NCBI RefSeq assembly: GCF_000155475.1
Contig: NZ_DS990391.1
Coordinates: 569,318-633,317 of the forward strand
Direction: 5' to 3'
Origin: Helicobacter cinaedi CCUG 18818 = ATCC BAA-847
GTDB taxonomy: Bacteria; Campylobacterota; Campylobacteria; Campylobacterales; Helicobacteraceae
DNA length: 64,000 nucleotides
Below the pieces are notes generated by a model. That model saw only the letters and a list, made by a program, of their open reading frames with translations. It was not told where the DNA came from and ran no database searches. The translations under genes were made by a program, and so were the position numbers. Shown here piece after piece: positions 53,287-64,000 of this stretch. Each line of letters opens with the position of its first letter. Positions within the stretch are counted from its first letter, which is position 1.

Positions 53287-54483
53287 ATGCCCAACAAACC
53301 TTCGTTTAACCACGCTTCATCATTTGATGTGGGCTTAGATACACAATTAAAATCACTCAAAGATACACATAATTTCCGCACAATTACAGATTATCAACAT
53401 AATGACATTTTTATCACTCCTTATGTCTCACACGCCTATCATTTACCACATAAACCCCTCATTAATTTTGCAAGCAATGACTACTTAGCTCTCTCATTAG
53501 ATGCTACACTTGTCCAAGAATTTCTTAGCACACTTTGTGCCCAAGATATAGTTTTTTCTAGTGCATCTTCGCGTTCTTTAAGTGGAGGATTCCCTATTTA
53601 TGACACTTTGGAATCTCATCTTAGCCAACTCTACGCACCCAAAAAAGCCTTGCTTTTTAACAGCGGTTATCACTGCAATCTTTCCTGTATTCAGGCATTA
53701 GGCACTCTTACACGCACGCTTTTTTTGCTTGATAGATTCTCTCACGCGAGTGTATTTGATGGGGTGCGTAACGCTCACTTTAAGCGCTTTAAACATAATG
53801 ATATAGCTGCACTTGCAACGCTTGTTGAATCTTATCATCGTCATTATGAACGCGTGATTATTGTAACTGAAGGACTTTTTAGTATGGAGGGAGATTTTTG
53901 TAAAATTAACGACATAATACAACTCAAAAAAACTTACCCTAATGTATTTTTATATATTGATGAAGCCCATAGCGTGGGTGTATGTGGCAAAGATGGACTT
54001 GGGATAGCCTATGAATACATTGAGGAAATTGATTTCCTTGTGCTTACTTTTGGCAAAGCTTTGGCTTCTGTGGGGGCTTGTATGCTTTGTAATACAGCTC
54101 AAAGAGACTTTTTTGTCAATACTTCACGAGGGTTGATATACTCCACTGCCCTGCCACCAATTAATGTTGCGTGGAGTAGCTTTATATGGAGCAAAATACC
54201 TACCTTAAACCATAAGCGTGAAAAATTACAGCTTTTGAGTCATCATCTGTGTTTATCCTTGAAAGAAAAGGGCTACACAATAAGGGGTGAAGCACATATT
54301 ATTTCGCTTATGTGTGGAGACAATCACTCCGCAATTAAGCTCTCTAAAAAGTTGCGTGAGCGTGGATTCTTTGCTCCTGCCATCAAAGAACCTACGATTC
54401 CTAAAGGAACAGCAAGAATCCGATTCTCTCTCAATGCCAATTTAGAATTAGAACACATATTTCAACTTGCAGAGGCACTATGA
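53287..54483 (+). CDS. bioF: 8-amino-7-oxononanoate synthase
   Basis: The 398-aa alpha-oxoamine synthase joins pimeloyl-ACP with alanine. Motifs are INFASNDYLALSLD and SSASSRSLSGGFPIYDTLES. The PLP region includes YIDEAHSVGVCGKDGLGIAY and FGKALASVGACML, where the lysine binds PLP. The length is normal with a slightly longer N-terminus (MPNKPSFNHASSFDVGLD). It overlaps bioG by 4 bp, so bioF-bioG-bioC form one operon. Confidence 0.94.
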   Translation: MPNKPSFNHASSFDVGLDTQLKSLKDTHNFRTITDYQHNDIFITPYVSHAYHLPHKPLINFASNDYLALSLDATLVQEFLSTLCAQDIVFSSASSRSLSGGFPIYDTLESHLSQLYAPKKALLFNSGYHCNLSCIQALGTLTRTLFLLDRFSHASVFDGVRNAHFKRFKHNDIAALATLVESYHRHYERVIIVTEGLFSMEGDFCKINDIIQLKKTYPNVFLYIDEAHSVGVCGKDGLGIAYEYIEEIDFLVLTFGKALASVGACMLCNTAQRDFFVNTSRGLIYSTALPPINVAWSSFIWSKIPTLNHKREKLQLLSHHLCLSLKEKGYTIRGEAHIISLMCGDNHSAIKLSKKLRERGFFAPAIKEPTIPKGTARIRFSLNANLELEHIFQLAEAL

Positions 54484-55166
54484 AATATAAATGGCTTCAT
54501 AAAACCGCAAAAGATTCTTTCACAAAAGACTTAGTAATATGTATGGGTGGTTTTGGAAGTGAGCCTAGCCATTTTCAACATCTTTGTGCTTATGAATGTG
54601 ATGTTATTATGTTTTATGATTATAGAGATATAAATATACTTAAATCCTATGATACACACGAAATTTTGTATCTCTTCCACAATCATTTTAGGCATATTTA
54701 TCTTATCGCTTTTTCACTTGGCGTATGTGTGGCAAATGTTATTTTTGCACCGATATGGGGACGATTCACACGCACATTTGCTATTAATGGCACACCTCTA
54801 GGCATTGATAAAACTTATGGCATTCCTCCTACACTCTTTAGATATACAATCAAGCATTTTGATGCACAGCAATTTCGCACAGGATTATTAGGACATAGGC
54901 TAGAATCTCATTTTATCTTGCGTGAAAATCAAGCCTTACGCAATGAACTTGAAGTGCTTTATGAGTTTTCTCAATCAATACCATCACATCAACTACAAAA
55001 GTGGGAATATGCACTCATATCACATAATGATGAGATTTTCCCACCAGAGTCAAATAAACAATATTGGCTTTCTCAAGCTCTTCAAAACACGCGGATTCTA
55101 TGGAGCAATGAGCCACACTTTGTTTTCTTTGGATTTAGCTCATGGGAAGAATTATGCCAACTATAA
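54480..55166 (+). CDS. bioG: pimeloyl-ACP methyl ester esterase, BioG type
   Basis: The 228-aa alpha/beta hydrolase belongs to the BioG (DUF452) type found in Campylobacterota and some Proteobacteria in place of BioH. The nucleophile serine is in IYLIAFSLGVCVAN. An oxyanion block is VICMGGFGSEPSHF, and a histidine near the end (EPHFVFFG) should complete the triad. It removes the methyl group that BioC added. It overlaps bioF and bioC. Confidence 0.88.
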   Translation: MKYKWLHKTAKDSFTKDLVICMGGFGSEPSHFQHLCAYECDVIMFYDYRDINILKSYDTHEILYLFHNHFRHIYLIAFSLGVCVANVIFAPIWGRFTRTFAINGTPLGIDKTYGIPPTLFRYTIKHFDAQQFRTGLLGHRLESHFILRENQALRNELEVLYEFSQSIPSHQLQKWEYALISHNDEIFPPESNKQYWLSQALQNTRILWSNEPHFVFFGFSSWEELCQL

Positions 55167-55918
55167 AAAAACCAAGAGTCGCTTCCAACGATTTTAATCT
55201 TATCTCCTTTTACAAAGCCCGATGCACCTATAATCAAAATAGCCCAATACAACACGCTATGAGATTTCATCTTCTAGACTTGCTTAAAAAGCACACAAAT
55301 CGCAAATATTTTGATTCTATCTTTGAATTTGGTGCAGGAATGGGTGAGCTTACGACACTTGTATGCAAATCATTTGATTTTCAACGCTACATAACAAATG
55401 ATTTTTACCCTTACGATATGGGTGCAGTGCTACACGATGAGAGAATTTCACACTTTGCTTTTGATATGACACAACTTTGCACTCATTCTCTTGCAACAGA
55501 GCAATTTGAACTTATCATCTCTAATGCTTGCCTACAATGGCTTGATTGCATCTCTACACTCACTACTTTAAAATCTATGATTGCTCGCGGTGGGATATTG
55601 GCATTAAGTAGCTTTGGACAAGACAATATGCACGAAATACGCAATATTACAGGCGTAGGATTACAATATGAAAGCTTAGATACAATACACACATTACTAG
55701 CACAAGATTTTAAAATCCTTGCTTTAGAATCTACCCATCATTATTTGCATTTTGATAATGCCCTTGAGGTTTTTAGGCATCTAAAATTAAGTGGTGTTAA
55801 TGCTTTTGGCACAAGTAAGCCTTTTGCTCTCACAAAGACTATGCTCAAAGACTATTCCAAAAAATTTAATAATACACTCACTTATGAGCCTCTTTATATC
55901 CTTGCTCTCAAGCGTTAA
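55142..55918 (+). CDS. bioC: malonyl-ACP O-methyltransferase
   Basis: The 258-aa SAM methyltransferase has the motif-I loop IFEFGAGMGELTTLVC, then ISNACLQWLD and GGILALSSFGQDNMHEI. This agrees with BioC, which starts pimelate synthesis by methylating malonyl-ACP. It starts inside bioG; ATG 55142 and ATG 55154 are both possible, and the difference is four residues. No bioB is in the window. The 140 bp after it hold no gene before the autotransporter remnant begins. Confidence 0.9.
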   Translation: MGRIMPTIKKPRVASNDFNLISFYKARCTYNQNSPIQHAMRFHLLDLLKKHTNRKYFDSIFEFGAGMGELTTLVCKSFDFQRYITNDFYPYDMGAVLHDERISHFAFDMTQLCTHSLATEQFELIISNACLQWLDCISTLTTLKSMIARGGILALSSFGQDNMHEIRNITGVGLQYESLDTIHTLLAQDFKILALESTHHYLHFDNALEVFRHLKLSGVNAFGTSKPFALTKTMLKDYSKKFNNTLTYEPLYILALKR

Positions 55919-58105
55919 GAAATAGCACATAAACGAAACACTATTGCCTTAGCAATAACCCTATAAAGTAAAAACCAAAATGTTTGAAAAAGAGATTAAA
56001 AAATGGGCTTAAGATTCTTAATGCTTACTAGCCTAGCGATAAAGTATGCCAAAAGACTTTAAAAGTTCATTCCCACACTTGCATTGATATTCAAAAGCGT
56101 ATAAGCCCGCTCACTTCACTGCTTAAGCCAAAGCGTCCAAAATAGTCTTTATATTACATTTGGGCATTTACTCCGCCATAAAAGCTATGGGTATCTAGCA
56201 TTGCTTATTGAGTAAAAGATGAGTTGGCAAAATCACTGAAAGATGATTTTGCTTCCACAGAATCTGTAAATCTTACATTATAAAAACCAAATCCAGAAAA
56301 ACTAAAATGCAAAGATTCTAAAGACAAAGTGTAGCCTATATGTAAGCCCAGAGATGTGCCAAAGGTATTATACATACTTGCAGAATTAGCACAAGCAAAC
56401 ACTTCTCCGCTCTCTTTATATGCACCATGCATAACACCACTATAAGAGGGTAGCATCATAGGCTTGAAAACAACCTTGCTTACTTGAAAATCCTTGCTTA
56501 TCCCACCTTGAATATATAAAATCGTTGTGTTGTAATCTGTATTAATGTTGTAATTTTGCCCTCCAATGATAGTTTTATTTGTCGTATTCAGTCCCATACC
56601 CACACTTGCTGTGCCAAGGATTGAACAATGTTTGAAGTCATAGTTTCCACTCCCACCCAGCGTGAAAGTGTGGCTATTGCGTTGCGTATAGGTATCATTA
56701 GCACCGACATAAGCATAATCCAAAAATCCCCCTAAAAGCAAGGAATTGCTTAGGCGATTTTTATAATGAAAACTCGTGCCTGTGCTTGAAGCTTTGTAGC
56801 TTTTGTGAGAAAATAAGGTATAGTTTACATTCATTATCATTTGTTGTTTTGCATTTTGGGTTAAAGAGAGTATGTCGGCTAGAATCTTGCTACTTATGGC
56901 GTTATCCACACTTGCAACTTTCACGGATCGTTTATAAGCCCTTAAAGCATTATAGCTTGGCATATCCTGCATAGGAGTAAGAGCAAAAGAGAGTGAGCTG
57001 AAACCTAGTGATTGTTGTGAATTAAAAGTATCCTGCACAGAATCGAGCGGGGCATTTTCAGCAAGGCTATCAATACTTGCTTGATATGAAGAGCTATTGG
57101 CATTTGTGATAGTCTCAAAGTAGTCTTGGTAGTCTTTTGAAAGGTTGGGGTCTTGGAAAACTCCCATAGTAGAATCCCCACTGTCACTTGGGCTAAACGC
57201 ATCATTTTTAAGCGTCGTGCTATCATAAATAAAATCTAGGACATTGTTGCTCTTTGGCAAAATAGTGTCAAATTTACCAGTATAATTTTTAAGTGAGCCT
57301 AAATCAAGCTGTATGGTTTTACCCGCCGTAAGTAAGCTTCCCTCTCCACTATATAGGGACAAACTCTAGCGTGTCGCCTTGTATGTCATAGCTATTTGCT
57401 TCTAACTTGGAGTTGAGACTCCCGCTAAAGGCAATTTGCAGCTTTGCATTAGAATCTTGCGTGTAAGAGCCATTGATTGTAAGGGTATTTTGCGAAAGGT
57501 TAGTGATGGGCATAGCACCAAATCCCGCCATAACGATACCGCTTTCATTTTTGACTTGAGGGTTGGTGCTTATTTCACTGCCTCTTTCGATTATCCCTGA
57601 TACTACGAGAATCCCACCATTTTGCAAGGTTATAGAGCTTGTGGCAAGTTTGGCATTGCTCGTGTTGCTACCACTCTCTACTTTGCCTAGCTGAATAATA
57701 CCGCTATCCTTAGCTGTGATACCACCTATAATCGTGCCTAAATCTAGAATCTGCACTATGCCACCAGATTCTGCTGTGGCGTTTTTCTCTACTTTCGCAG
57801 TGCCACTTAGCTGTGCTAATCCACCATTTTTGGCTGTGAGATTATTACTGACTTCGCCTTTGAGAGGCATTTGATTTGCTAAGTTTGCTATTTTGAGCTA
57901 CTTCTAATACGCCTTGCAAAACGCGTATCGCTCCATGATAGGTGTTATCCTTACCACTTAGCGTAAGTTTGCCTTGTCCTGTTTTTATTAAACCTGCTTT
58001 TTTAATGTCTTTTAGCTCTTCTTTAGGCGAGTTCCACGCACCCTCTATATACCATTTATCCTCCCATAATCGCTGATATATGTTGTTGCTAAACTCGCCA
58101 CTTAG

Positions 58106-58113
58106 CCCCCCCC
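58106..58113 (-). repeat. G8 homopolymer in the autotransporter coding strand
   Basis: The run is C8 on the plus strand. With G7 the frame reads IDTKGGLSGEFSNN and joins the two flanking frames; with G8 it ends in GGAKWRV. Such runs are typical sites of slipped-strand phase variation in Helicobacter. Confidence 0.7.
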
Positions 58114-59476
58114 TTTGTATCAATGGTATAAAAGGCTTGATTCTCTCCCTCAAAATGCTCTACACTATTTTTATTCATACAATTGACATCAAGCCGTGCC
58201 AAGCCTTTTAGAGCCTTTTGCACATCTAAAATCCCCTGCTCAAAGACTTCTTCTTTGCTAAGTTTGATAATCGCTTCAGCATCATCGTGAGATTGATCTG
58301 TTTTGCTAAGATTATTGAACATGTTAGCAATCTCGCTTTCAGTATAGCCTAGCTTTTTCAAATCCGCTTTTACCTGCTCTCTATCTATCTTGCCATTTTT
58401 CATAGGTGGTTCATTATCAATATAAATGATATTATAGGAAGTGTATTTACCGCTTGGTGTTGGCATAGCTTTAATGGTAAGTTTTGGAGCGGTGTAGTTA
58501 TTGTTTGCTGTGGTGAGTAGCACATCGGCAAGTCGCGATCCGCCTAAAAAGCCAAATTTCTGCTGCACGAGCATTGCCGCGCCGCTTACCATAGGCGTAG
58601 CTTGTGATATCCCACTCATCGCACAAAAATTCATCGGTGCTAGTCCCATTCTTATCCTGACAACAAGAAGTAGGGCTTTGCCCTGTGCCAAAATTCGCAT
58701 TTGCAGAATCTATTTGACTCCCCGGAGCAGTGATTGCATAAAGTGCCGCACCTTTAAAAGCATTGCTAAAACTTGCCAATCCATTACACTCTGCTTGATT
58801 ATTGCTTGAGCATTTCCCACTTAATATAGTCATATGCTTTGTTTTTTCATCAATGGTTATCCCCTGTGCGTCTAAAGCCCCCGCCACAAGCCACGCGCGG
58901 ACGGCTTCATCATAGCTTGGGGCCACCGCTGTGGCAGCAGGGGTCATCTTGCCCTCATTCCCAGCTGCCATAACATTTAAAATGTCTTTTTCTTTAGATA
59001 AACGGATAAGGTGCAAGGTATCGTGTGGGGCTCTTCTGCCTGTGGAAGTTGCTTCTTGGTTAATTCTCCATTCTAAAAGCGTGTTGAAATAATAATCCGC
59101 ACTAATTGTCTCGCTATTTTTATCAATGACAGCATAGCCAGAATCTGTATAGTAGCGATTATTGAGCGGATACCAATAGCCACCCAGCTATTATTAATAA
59201 TTTTGACATTCCAATTCTTTACATCTTCATACAAATTGCCTGTGTAGCTTAGGCTTGGATTTTGTTTGCCAAGTCCATAATACTTGCCATTATACGCAAT
59301 GCCGTGTGGATCTCTATCACCTTTCATCGCACCAATGGCGATACCAGCCACGTGTGTGCCGTGCTGTTCTAATATGCTAGAGCTACCATTGACTAGATCC
59401 ACATCTTTACCGGCTAGACTTGGGTGAGTTGTGCTAAAGGCAGAATCTATGACGCCAAGATTCACGCCACTGCCAT

Positions 59477-59498
59477 CTATGCCCGGACTATGCCCGGA
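59477..59498. repeat. 11-bp tandem duplication
   Basis: CTATGCCCGGA occurs twice back-to-back (59477-59487 and 59488-59498). It lies between the signal region and the protease aspartate motif. The extra 11 bp shift the frame, so the duplication itself is one inactivating change. Confidence 0.8.
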
Positions 59499-59656
59499 TT
59501 TTCCTTATAGGCTTCATCAAGGTTAATGAGCTTCCACGATTTTTTAAGGATATACATTATATCACTAGCACTTAGCCCAAATGGCATAAAGCTACACAAA
59601 AGGCTAATATATGCTTTTTCATTGATAAACCTCTAATTTTTTGCGAGATTCTAATC

Positions 59657-59669
59657 AAAAAAAAAAAAA
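59657..59669. repeat. A13 tract (T13 on the gene's strand) upstream of the autotransporter
   Basis: Thirteen A on the plus strand lie 35 bp upstream of the pseudogene start. Runs of this length in front of surface-protein genes often vary in number and alter promoter strength. Confidence 0.55.
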
Positions 59670-59762
59670 CGCCTTATCTACCAACACAACAAATCAGCAA
59701 GGTGCTTAAAGGCTACTAAAATCAACATATAAAAAGTATTTAGCAAAAAGTATAAAATAATT

Positions 59763-59829
59763 TAGCCCATTTGTGCGTATGCAGATTCGCAATCTTTATG
59801 AGCGTGTTCCACAATACGCACATAAAGGG

Positions 59830-59832
<3 letters not shown>
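59763..59832 (-). terminator. long hairpin at the end of ilvC
   Basis: Arms TAGCCC with TGTGCGTAT (59763-59780) and ATACGCACA with GGGCTA (59814-59832) pair, with a short mismatch zone. The loop contains a smaller hairpin, AGATT/AATCT. It begins at the ilvC stop codon. On the minus strand it is followed by AT-rich DNA with a TTATTTTAT stretch. It fits a terminator, although the T-run is imperfect. Confidence 0.5.
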
Positions 59833-60897
<1,065 letters not shown>

Positions 60898-60923
60898 TCA
60901 ATTGTAGTTAAAACAAACTTAGT

Positions 60924-60929
60924 TATAAT
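60924..60929 (+). promoter_or_regulatory. likely -10 box of the ppc promoter
   Basis: TATAAT on the plus strand lies 47 bp upstream of the ppc ATG in the divergent ilvC/ppc region. The ribosome-binding site AAGGGGGTAAAT follows. No clear -35 is seen, which is common in this group. Confidence 0.5.
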
Positions 60930-60976
60930 TAATACCGCAGCAAGTAAGCAAAGCCAAAACTCACAAGGGGGTAAAT

Positions 60977-63694
60977 ATGCAACACTCTAGCACGACACAT
61001 ACAATATCACAAGATTCTATAATAGCTCATCACGCACATTCTGCCGCATTACAACCTAGCCAAATGGACTTTGTATCAAGTATGATTTTACAACTCCTTG
61101 AAAGCGTGGATAAAGAGCTAAAAGATGCATTTATCGCGATTAAGCACAGCCTTGAAAATGCCGATAACGCTACACTCACACAGACGCTTTCTCACATTTC
61201 TAGCCAAGATAAAACACTATCCATTATCAAGGCTTTTACGCTTTATCATATGCTTTTAAATATCATTGAAGAGCTAAATCTAAGCGATTCTGCCACGCTT
61301 AATGCCCTGCCCCAAACTTTGCTAGATTTAAAAAATGAAGGCTATGATAAGCAAGATATTCTAAAAGTTTTACAAAATATCGCCTTTTACCCCGTTTTCA
61401 CCGCTCACCCCACCGAATCTCGCCGCCGCACATTCCTTGAAGCCCATCACAAAATGAGTAAAAACATTAGAGATATTTTTAGCTCTAATGATTCTCAAGC
61501 ACGATTTGAGCTTCTCTATCGCTTAAATCTATTATGGCACACACATTTGGTAAGAAGCGAAAAAATGGAGATTCTTTTTGAGCTTGATAACCTACTTTAT
61601 ATTATTGAAAGCTCCATTGTAGAATCTGCCACGCAAGTGCTTAGTGATATTCAAACCCTTATAGGTACAAGCTTGAAGCACTCTCCTATTATTCTAGGCA
61701 GCTGGGTAGGGGGCGATAGAGACGGGAATCCTTATGTCAGCAATGAGATTATGACAAAGGTGATGAAAACCGCCCATAGAGCGATTATAGAGATGTATAT
61801 CAAAAAATGTGAAAAACTTATCCGTGAGTTATCGCTTTCAAGTGATTTAAAAGAGCCTAGTGCCGAGCTTTTGCAGTCATTACAATTAGAAAAAGAGCAG
61901 CTCCCGAGCACAGAATCCACACTCTATGCCAAGGAGCCTTTCCGTGCGAAGCTCTACCTTATCAAAAAGAAGCTCCAAAACCGCCTTATCGCCATTAACA
62001 CCACAGATTCTGTGGACTTTACTTATAGCAACTCTAAAGAGCTTTTAGGCGATATTGATATGCTGATACGCTCTTTAGATTCTCTTTCAGCAAGTGGCTT
62101 GGTGGAGTTTTATAATCTCGTGCTTTTAGGTGGATTTCATCTTTTAAGGCTTGATTTTAGAGAGCATCGCGATGTGATTTTGAGTGCTACGAGTGAGATT
62201 TTTTGCCTGATTGGACTATGTGATAGCGATTTTAAGGATATGAGTGAGCAGAAAAAATACGAGATTCTAAACCTTGCTTTGAGTGCCAAAAAGCTTGATT
62301 TAAACACGATATTAGAAGAGCTTTCAGATTCTACAAGGCGGTTTGTGGGAGCGTTTCTAAGAATCGCGTGGGCAAAAAAGCATATTTCGGAATCTATCCT
62401 GCAAAGCTTTATTATCTCTATGAGCAGTGAGCCTAGCGATTTGCTCTGTGTGCTGTGGTTTGCTAAACAAAGTGGCTTGTGGAAGCCGGGCAAGAAAAAG
62501 GAATCTAAAAAAGGCAGGGCGAAAATCTCCATTGCTCCGCTTTTTGAGACGATTGATGATTTACAACACGCTAAACACACCATCAAAACACTCTATGCTA
62601 ACGCCCATTATCAGCAATATTTACTTGATAATGACAATATACAAGAAATTATGGTGGGCTATTCGGATTCAAGTAAAGATGGAGGGATTTTTGCAAGTAA
62701 TTACAATCTCTACTTTGCAATTGCGGATTTAATCAAACTCCAAAATGAGCTACCGCTTACCATCGCCTTTTTCCACGGACGCGGTGGGAGTGTGAGCCGC
62801 GGAGGAGGAAGCCTTGAAGAAGCCTTGCTTTCTGCTACTCCACAAAGTGTGTGTGGGGTGCTTAAAACAACGGAACAGGGTGAGATGATAAGTGCGAAAT
62901 ATTTAAATAAAAACATTGCTACAAAAAACCTTTCGAGTACGATAAGTGCGTTACTCAAAAAAAGTATGAATGATACATTTTGCATAGGCGGAGCTTGTGA
63001 GATAGACCCGCAGATGATGAAGCTCCTTGAGCCTATCTCACAAGTCTCTTGTGTGGCGTATCGTAAGCTTGTGTATGAAGACAAGGGCTTTATGACATAT
63101 TTTAAACACGCCACGCCTATTGAATTTATACAGAATCTTAATCTTGGCTCACGCCCTAGCAAACGCAAGGATACACAGAGTGTGGAGGATTTACGCGCTA
63201 TTCCTTGGGTGTTTGCTTGGACGCAAAATCGCTCCATTCTCCCGGCGTGGTATGGGCTAGGCAGTGCATTAGCCAGCGGGGATAAAAACGCACTCAAAGA
63301 CTGCTATGCTAACTCGCTATTTTTCAAAACCACGATTGATAATATCTCTCAAGCTTTTTTGAAAGTAGATGTAGAGATAGCTAAGCTATATAATGAGTTT
63401 GTGCCAGATAAAACGATAGGGGATAGAATCTGGGAGCTTATCTATACGCAGTATCAGCTGACACTAGAGCATTTGCTCTATCTTAGAGGGGAGAATGCCC
63501 TGCTTGATTCTGAAAGTGAGATTAGGGAATCTATCCTGCTACGCAAACCATATTTAAGTGTGCTTAATCTCACGCAGATTGAGCTGATTAAGAAATACCA
63601 AACCTGCCATTATCCACAAGCACAAGAGCGACTGATGGAGCAGATTCACGCTACCATTGTAGGCATAGCTCAAGGCTTACGCAACACGGGGTGA
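60977..63694 (+). CDS. ppc: phosphoenolpyruvate carboxylase
   Basis: The 905-aa enzyme forms oxaloacetate from PEP and bicarbonate to refill the TCA cycle. Catalytic motifs are FTAHPTESRRRTFLEAHH (His) and GSWVGGDRDGNPYVSNEIM. GYSDSSKDGGIFASN and the loop FHGRGGSVSRGGG, with its arginines, follow. Late in the sequence, RAIPWVFAWTQNRSILPAWYG agrees with the family. The length matches other PEPCs. It is convergent with the next partial gene, 5 bp apart at their ends. Confidence 0.97.
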   Translation: MQHSSTTHTISQDSIIAHHAHSAALQPSQMDFVSSMILQLLESVDKELKDAFIAIKHSLENADNATLTQTLSHISSQDKTLSIIKAFTLYHMLLNIIEELNLSDSATLNALPQTLLDLKNEGYDKQDILKVLQNIAFYPVFTAHPTESRRRTFLEAHHKMSKNIRDIFSSNDSQARFELLYRLNLLWHTHLVRSEKMEILFELDNLLYIIESSIVESATQVLSDIQTLIGTSLKHSPIILGSWVGGDRDGNPYVSNEIMTKVMKTAHRAIIEMYIKKCEKLIRELSLSSDLKEPSAELLQSLQLEKEQLPSTESTLYAKEPFRAKLYLIKKKLQNRLIAINTTDSVDFTYSNSKELLGDIDMLIRSLDSLSASGLVEFYNLVLLGGFHLLRLDFREHRDVILSATSEIFCLIGLCDSDFKDMSEQKKYEILNLALSAKKLDLNTILEELSDSTRRFVGAFLRIAWAKKHISESILQSFIISMSSEPSDLLCVLWFAKQSGLWKPGKKKESKKGRAKISIAPLFETIDDLQHAKHTIKTLYANAHYQQYLLDNDNIQEIMVGYSDSSKDGGIFASNYNLYFAIADLIKLQNELPLTIAFFHGRGGSVSRGGGSLEEALLSATPQSVCGVLKTTEQGEMISAKYLNKNIATKNLSSTISALLKKSMNDTFCIGGACEIDPQMMKLLEPISQVSCVAYRKLVYEDKGFMTYFKHATPIEFIQNLNLGSRPSKRKDTQSVEDLRAIPWVFAWTQNRSILPAWYGLGSALASGDKNALKDCYANSLFFKTTIDNISQAFLKVDVEIAKLYNEFVPDKTIGDRIWELIYTQYQLTLEHLLYLRGENALLDSESEIRESILLRKPYLSVLNLTQIELIKKYQTCHYPQAQERLMEQIHATIVGIAQGLRNTG

Positions 63695-63699
63695 AAGGA

Positions 63700-64000
63700 T
63701 TATTTCCACATATCCCCAAACTTTTTATCCCATTCTTGTGGTGTGAATCTGCCCGTGCCACCTTCTGGGGTAAAAGTAAGTTCCCCAACCACAATTCTAC
63801 CTTGGATATTATACAAATCAACTCTTAGATAAGGCGACATTATTAACATACGGGCAATCTCAAGCATAATGTTAAGGTGTTCGGGCTTATTTGGAATGAT
63901 ATTTGGAGGCTGATAAAGATATTTTATCGGCATAACATTCCAATTCTCATCAAAAATACTTCTTGTATGCTCCACAAATCTATCGGTATCCACTTGTATG
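63700..64000 (-). CDS. TupA-like ATP-grasp protein (5' end outside the window)
   Basis: The visible 100 or so C-terminal residues include NIIPNKPEHLNIMLEIARML, YLRVDLYNIQGRIVVGELTF and TPEGGTGRFTPQEWDKKFGD. These form the acidic metal-binding end of the TupA-type ATP-grasp domain, often found with capsule or surface-sugar genes. A GTG at 63993 could start a short frame, but the frame is open to the window edge and full members are close to 300 residues. I take it as cut by the window. Confidence 0.78.
   Translation of the reverse strand, partial: IQVDTDRFVEHTRSIFDENWNVMPIKYLYQPPNIIPNKPEHLNIMLEIARMLIMSPYLRVDLYNIQGRIVVGELTFTPEGGTGRFTPQEWDKKFGDMWK

Larger units (their letters stand above)
56059..59622 (-). 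pseudogene. S8-family serine protease autotransporter, multiply frameshifted
   Basis: Six or more overlapping minus-strand frames give one large secreted protease in pieces. It starts with a signal-like MKKHILAFC at 59622. The S8 triad is visible: aspartate in NLGVIDSAFSTTH, histidine in EQHGTHVAGIAIG and serine in MSGISQATPMVSGAAML. Autotransporter linker repeats and a beta-barrel (SVGMGLNTTNKTIIGG) follow, ending near 56059 in GMNF. Breaks occur near the signal peptide, at an 11-bp duplication (59477), near 59186, near 58620, at a G8 run (58106), near 57890, near 57360 and beyond 56205. With so many breaks it cannot be made whole. Confidence 0.88.

Noticed and set aside
51268-55918. Biotin cluster as a recent transfer because AGATTCT words look sparser there
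   Set aside because: The impression is not counted, the genes match Campylobacterota types (BioG), and no mobile element or composition break is clear.

Overview
The window looks like chromosomal DNA of an enterohepatic-type Helicobacter (Campylobacterota). The protein set fits that group: a HugZ haem oxygenase, a MinD/MinE/DprA/RuvX cluster, an accD/rlmH/dksA-like cluster next to a RecO-like gene, BioG-type biotin synthesis and biosynthetic SpeA. The DNA is AT-rich. It carries a very high density of AGATTCT/AGAATCT words on both strands, plus homopolymer tracts of the kind used for phase variation. I saw no rRNA, tRNA or CRISPR array. The species assignment is inference.

Layout. 1-13.6 kb: a cut-off CitMHS citrate transporter, hugZ with a candidate Fur box upstream, a TSUP exporter, a phosphoesterase, a CPA2 antiporter, then ung-gatC, purM-SH3-aroE, a lipoprotein, a type II NADH dehydrogenase, mutY and a small zinc-motif membrane protein. 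13.6-21.6 kb: gdhA-amt (with a broken copy of part of gdhA downstream of amt), recO, an inositol-phosphatase-like gene, accD-rlmH-dksA-like-membrane protein, cysE. 21.6-29.3 kb: speA, ybeY, about 840 bp of repeat-rich and hairpin-rich DNA without a convincing gene, tetR with a strong operator-like palindrome, then minD-minE-deacetylase-dprA-ruvX.

29.3-43.5 kb is rich in defence genes. It holds a type II restriction-modification (R-M) pair fused onto the end of argG, an SMR efflux pair, a CDF metal transporter, a type I system (hsdM-hsdS-PIN-hsdR), and a second type II-like R-M pair. The second pair is bounded by an exact 23-bp direct repeat. It separates a frameshifted Crp/Fnr-type regulator from an iron-sulfur/cytochrome b module that looks like its former target and is itself damaged by an internal deletion.

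44.7-51.2 kb: a SLAC1/TDT channel gene broken at two homopolymers, a radical SAM/SPASM gene behind a T14 tract, cutA, and a compact operon of two luciferase-like flavin monooxygenases enclosing an ATP-grasp ligase. That operon is the best candidate here for an undescribed pathway. 51.3-55.9 kb: biotin genes bioD, bioA (divergent) and bioF-bioG-bioC. 56-59.6 kb: a decayed S8-protease autotransporter with a G8 tract in the gene and a 13-base homopolymer upstream. 59.8-64 kb: ilvC with a terminator-like hairpin, ppc, and a cut-off TupA-like ATP-grasp gene.

Several loci (regulator, channel, autotransporter) are interrupted by single-base changes, mostly at short homopolymers. Real slippage or decay cannot be told from sequencing error using this text alone.
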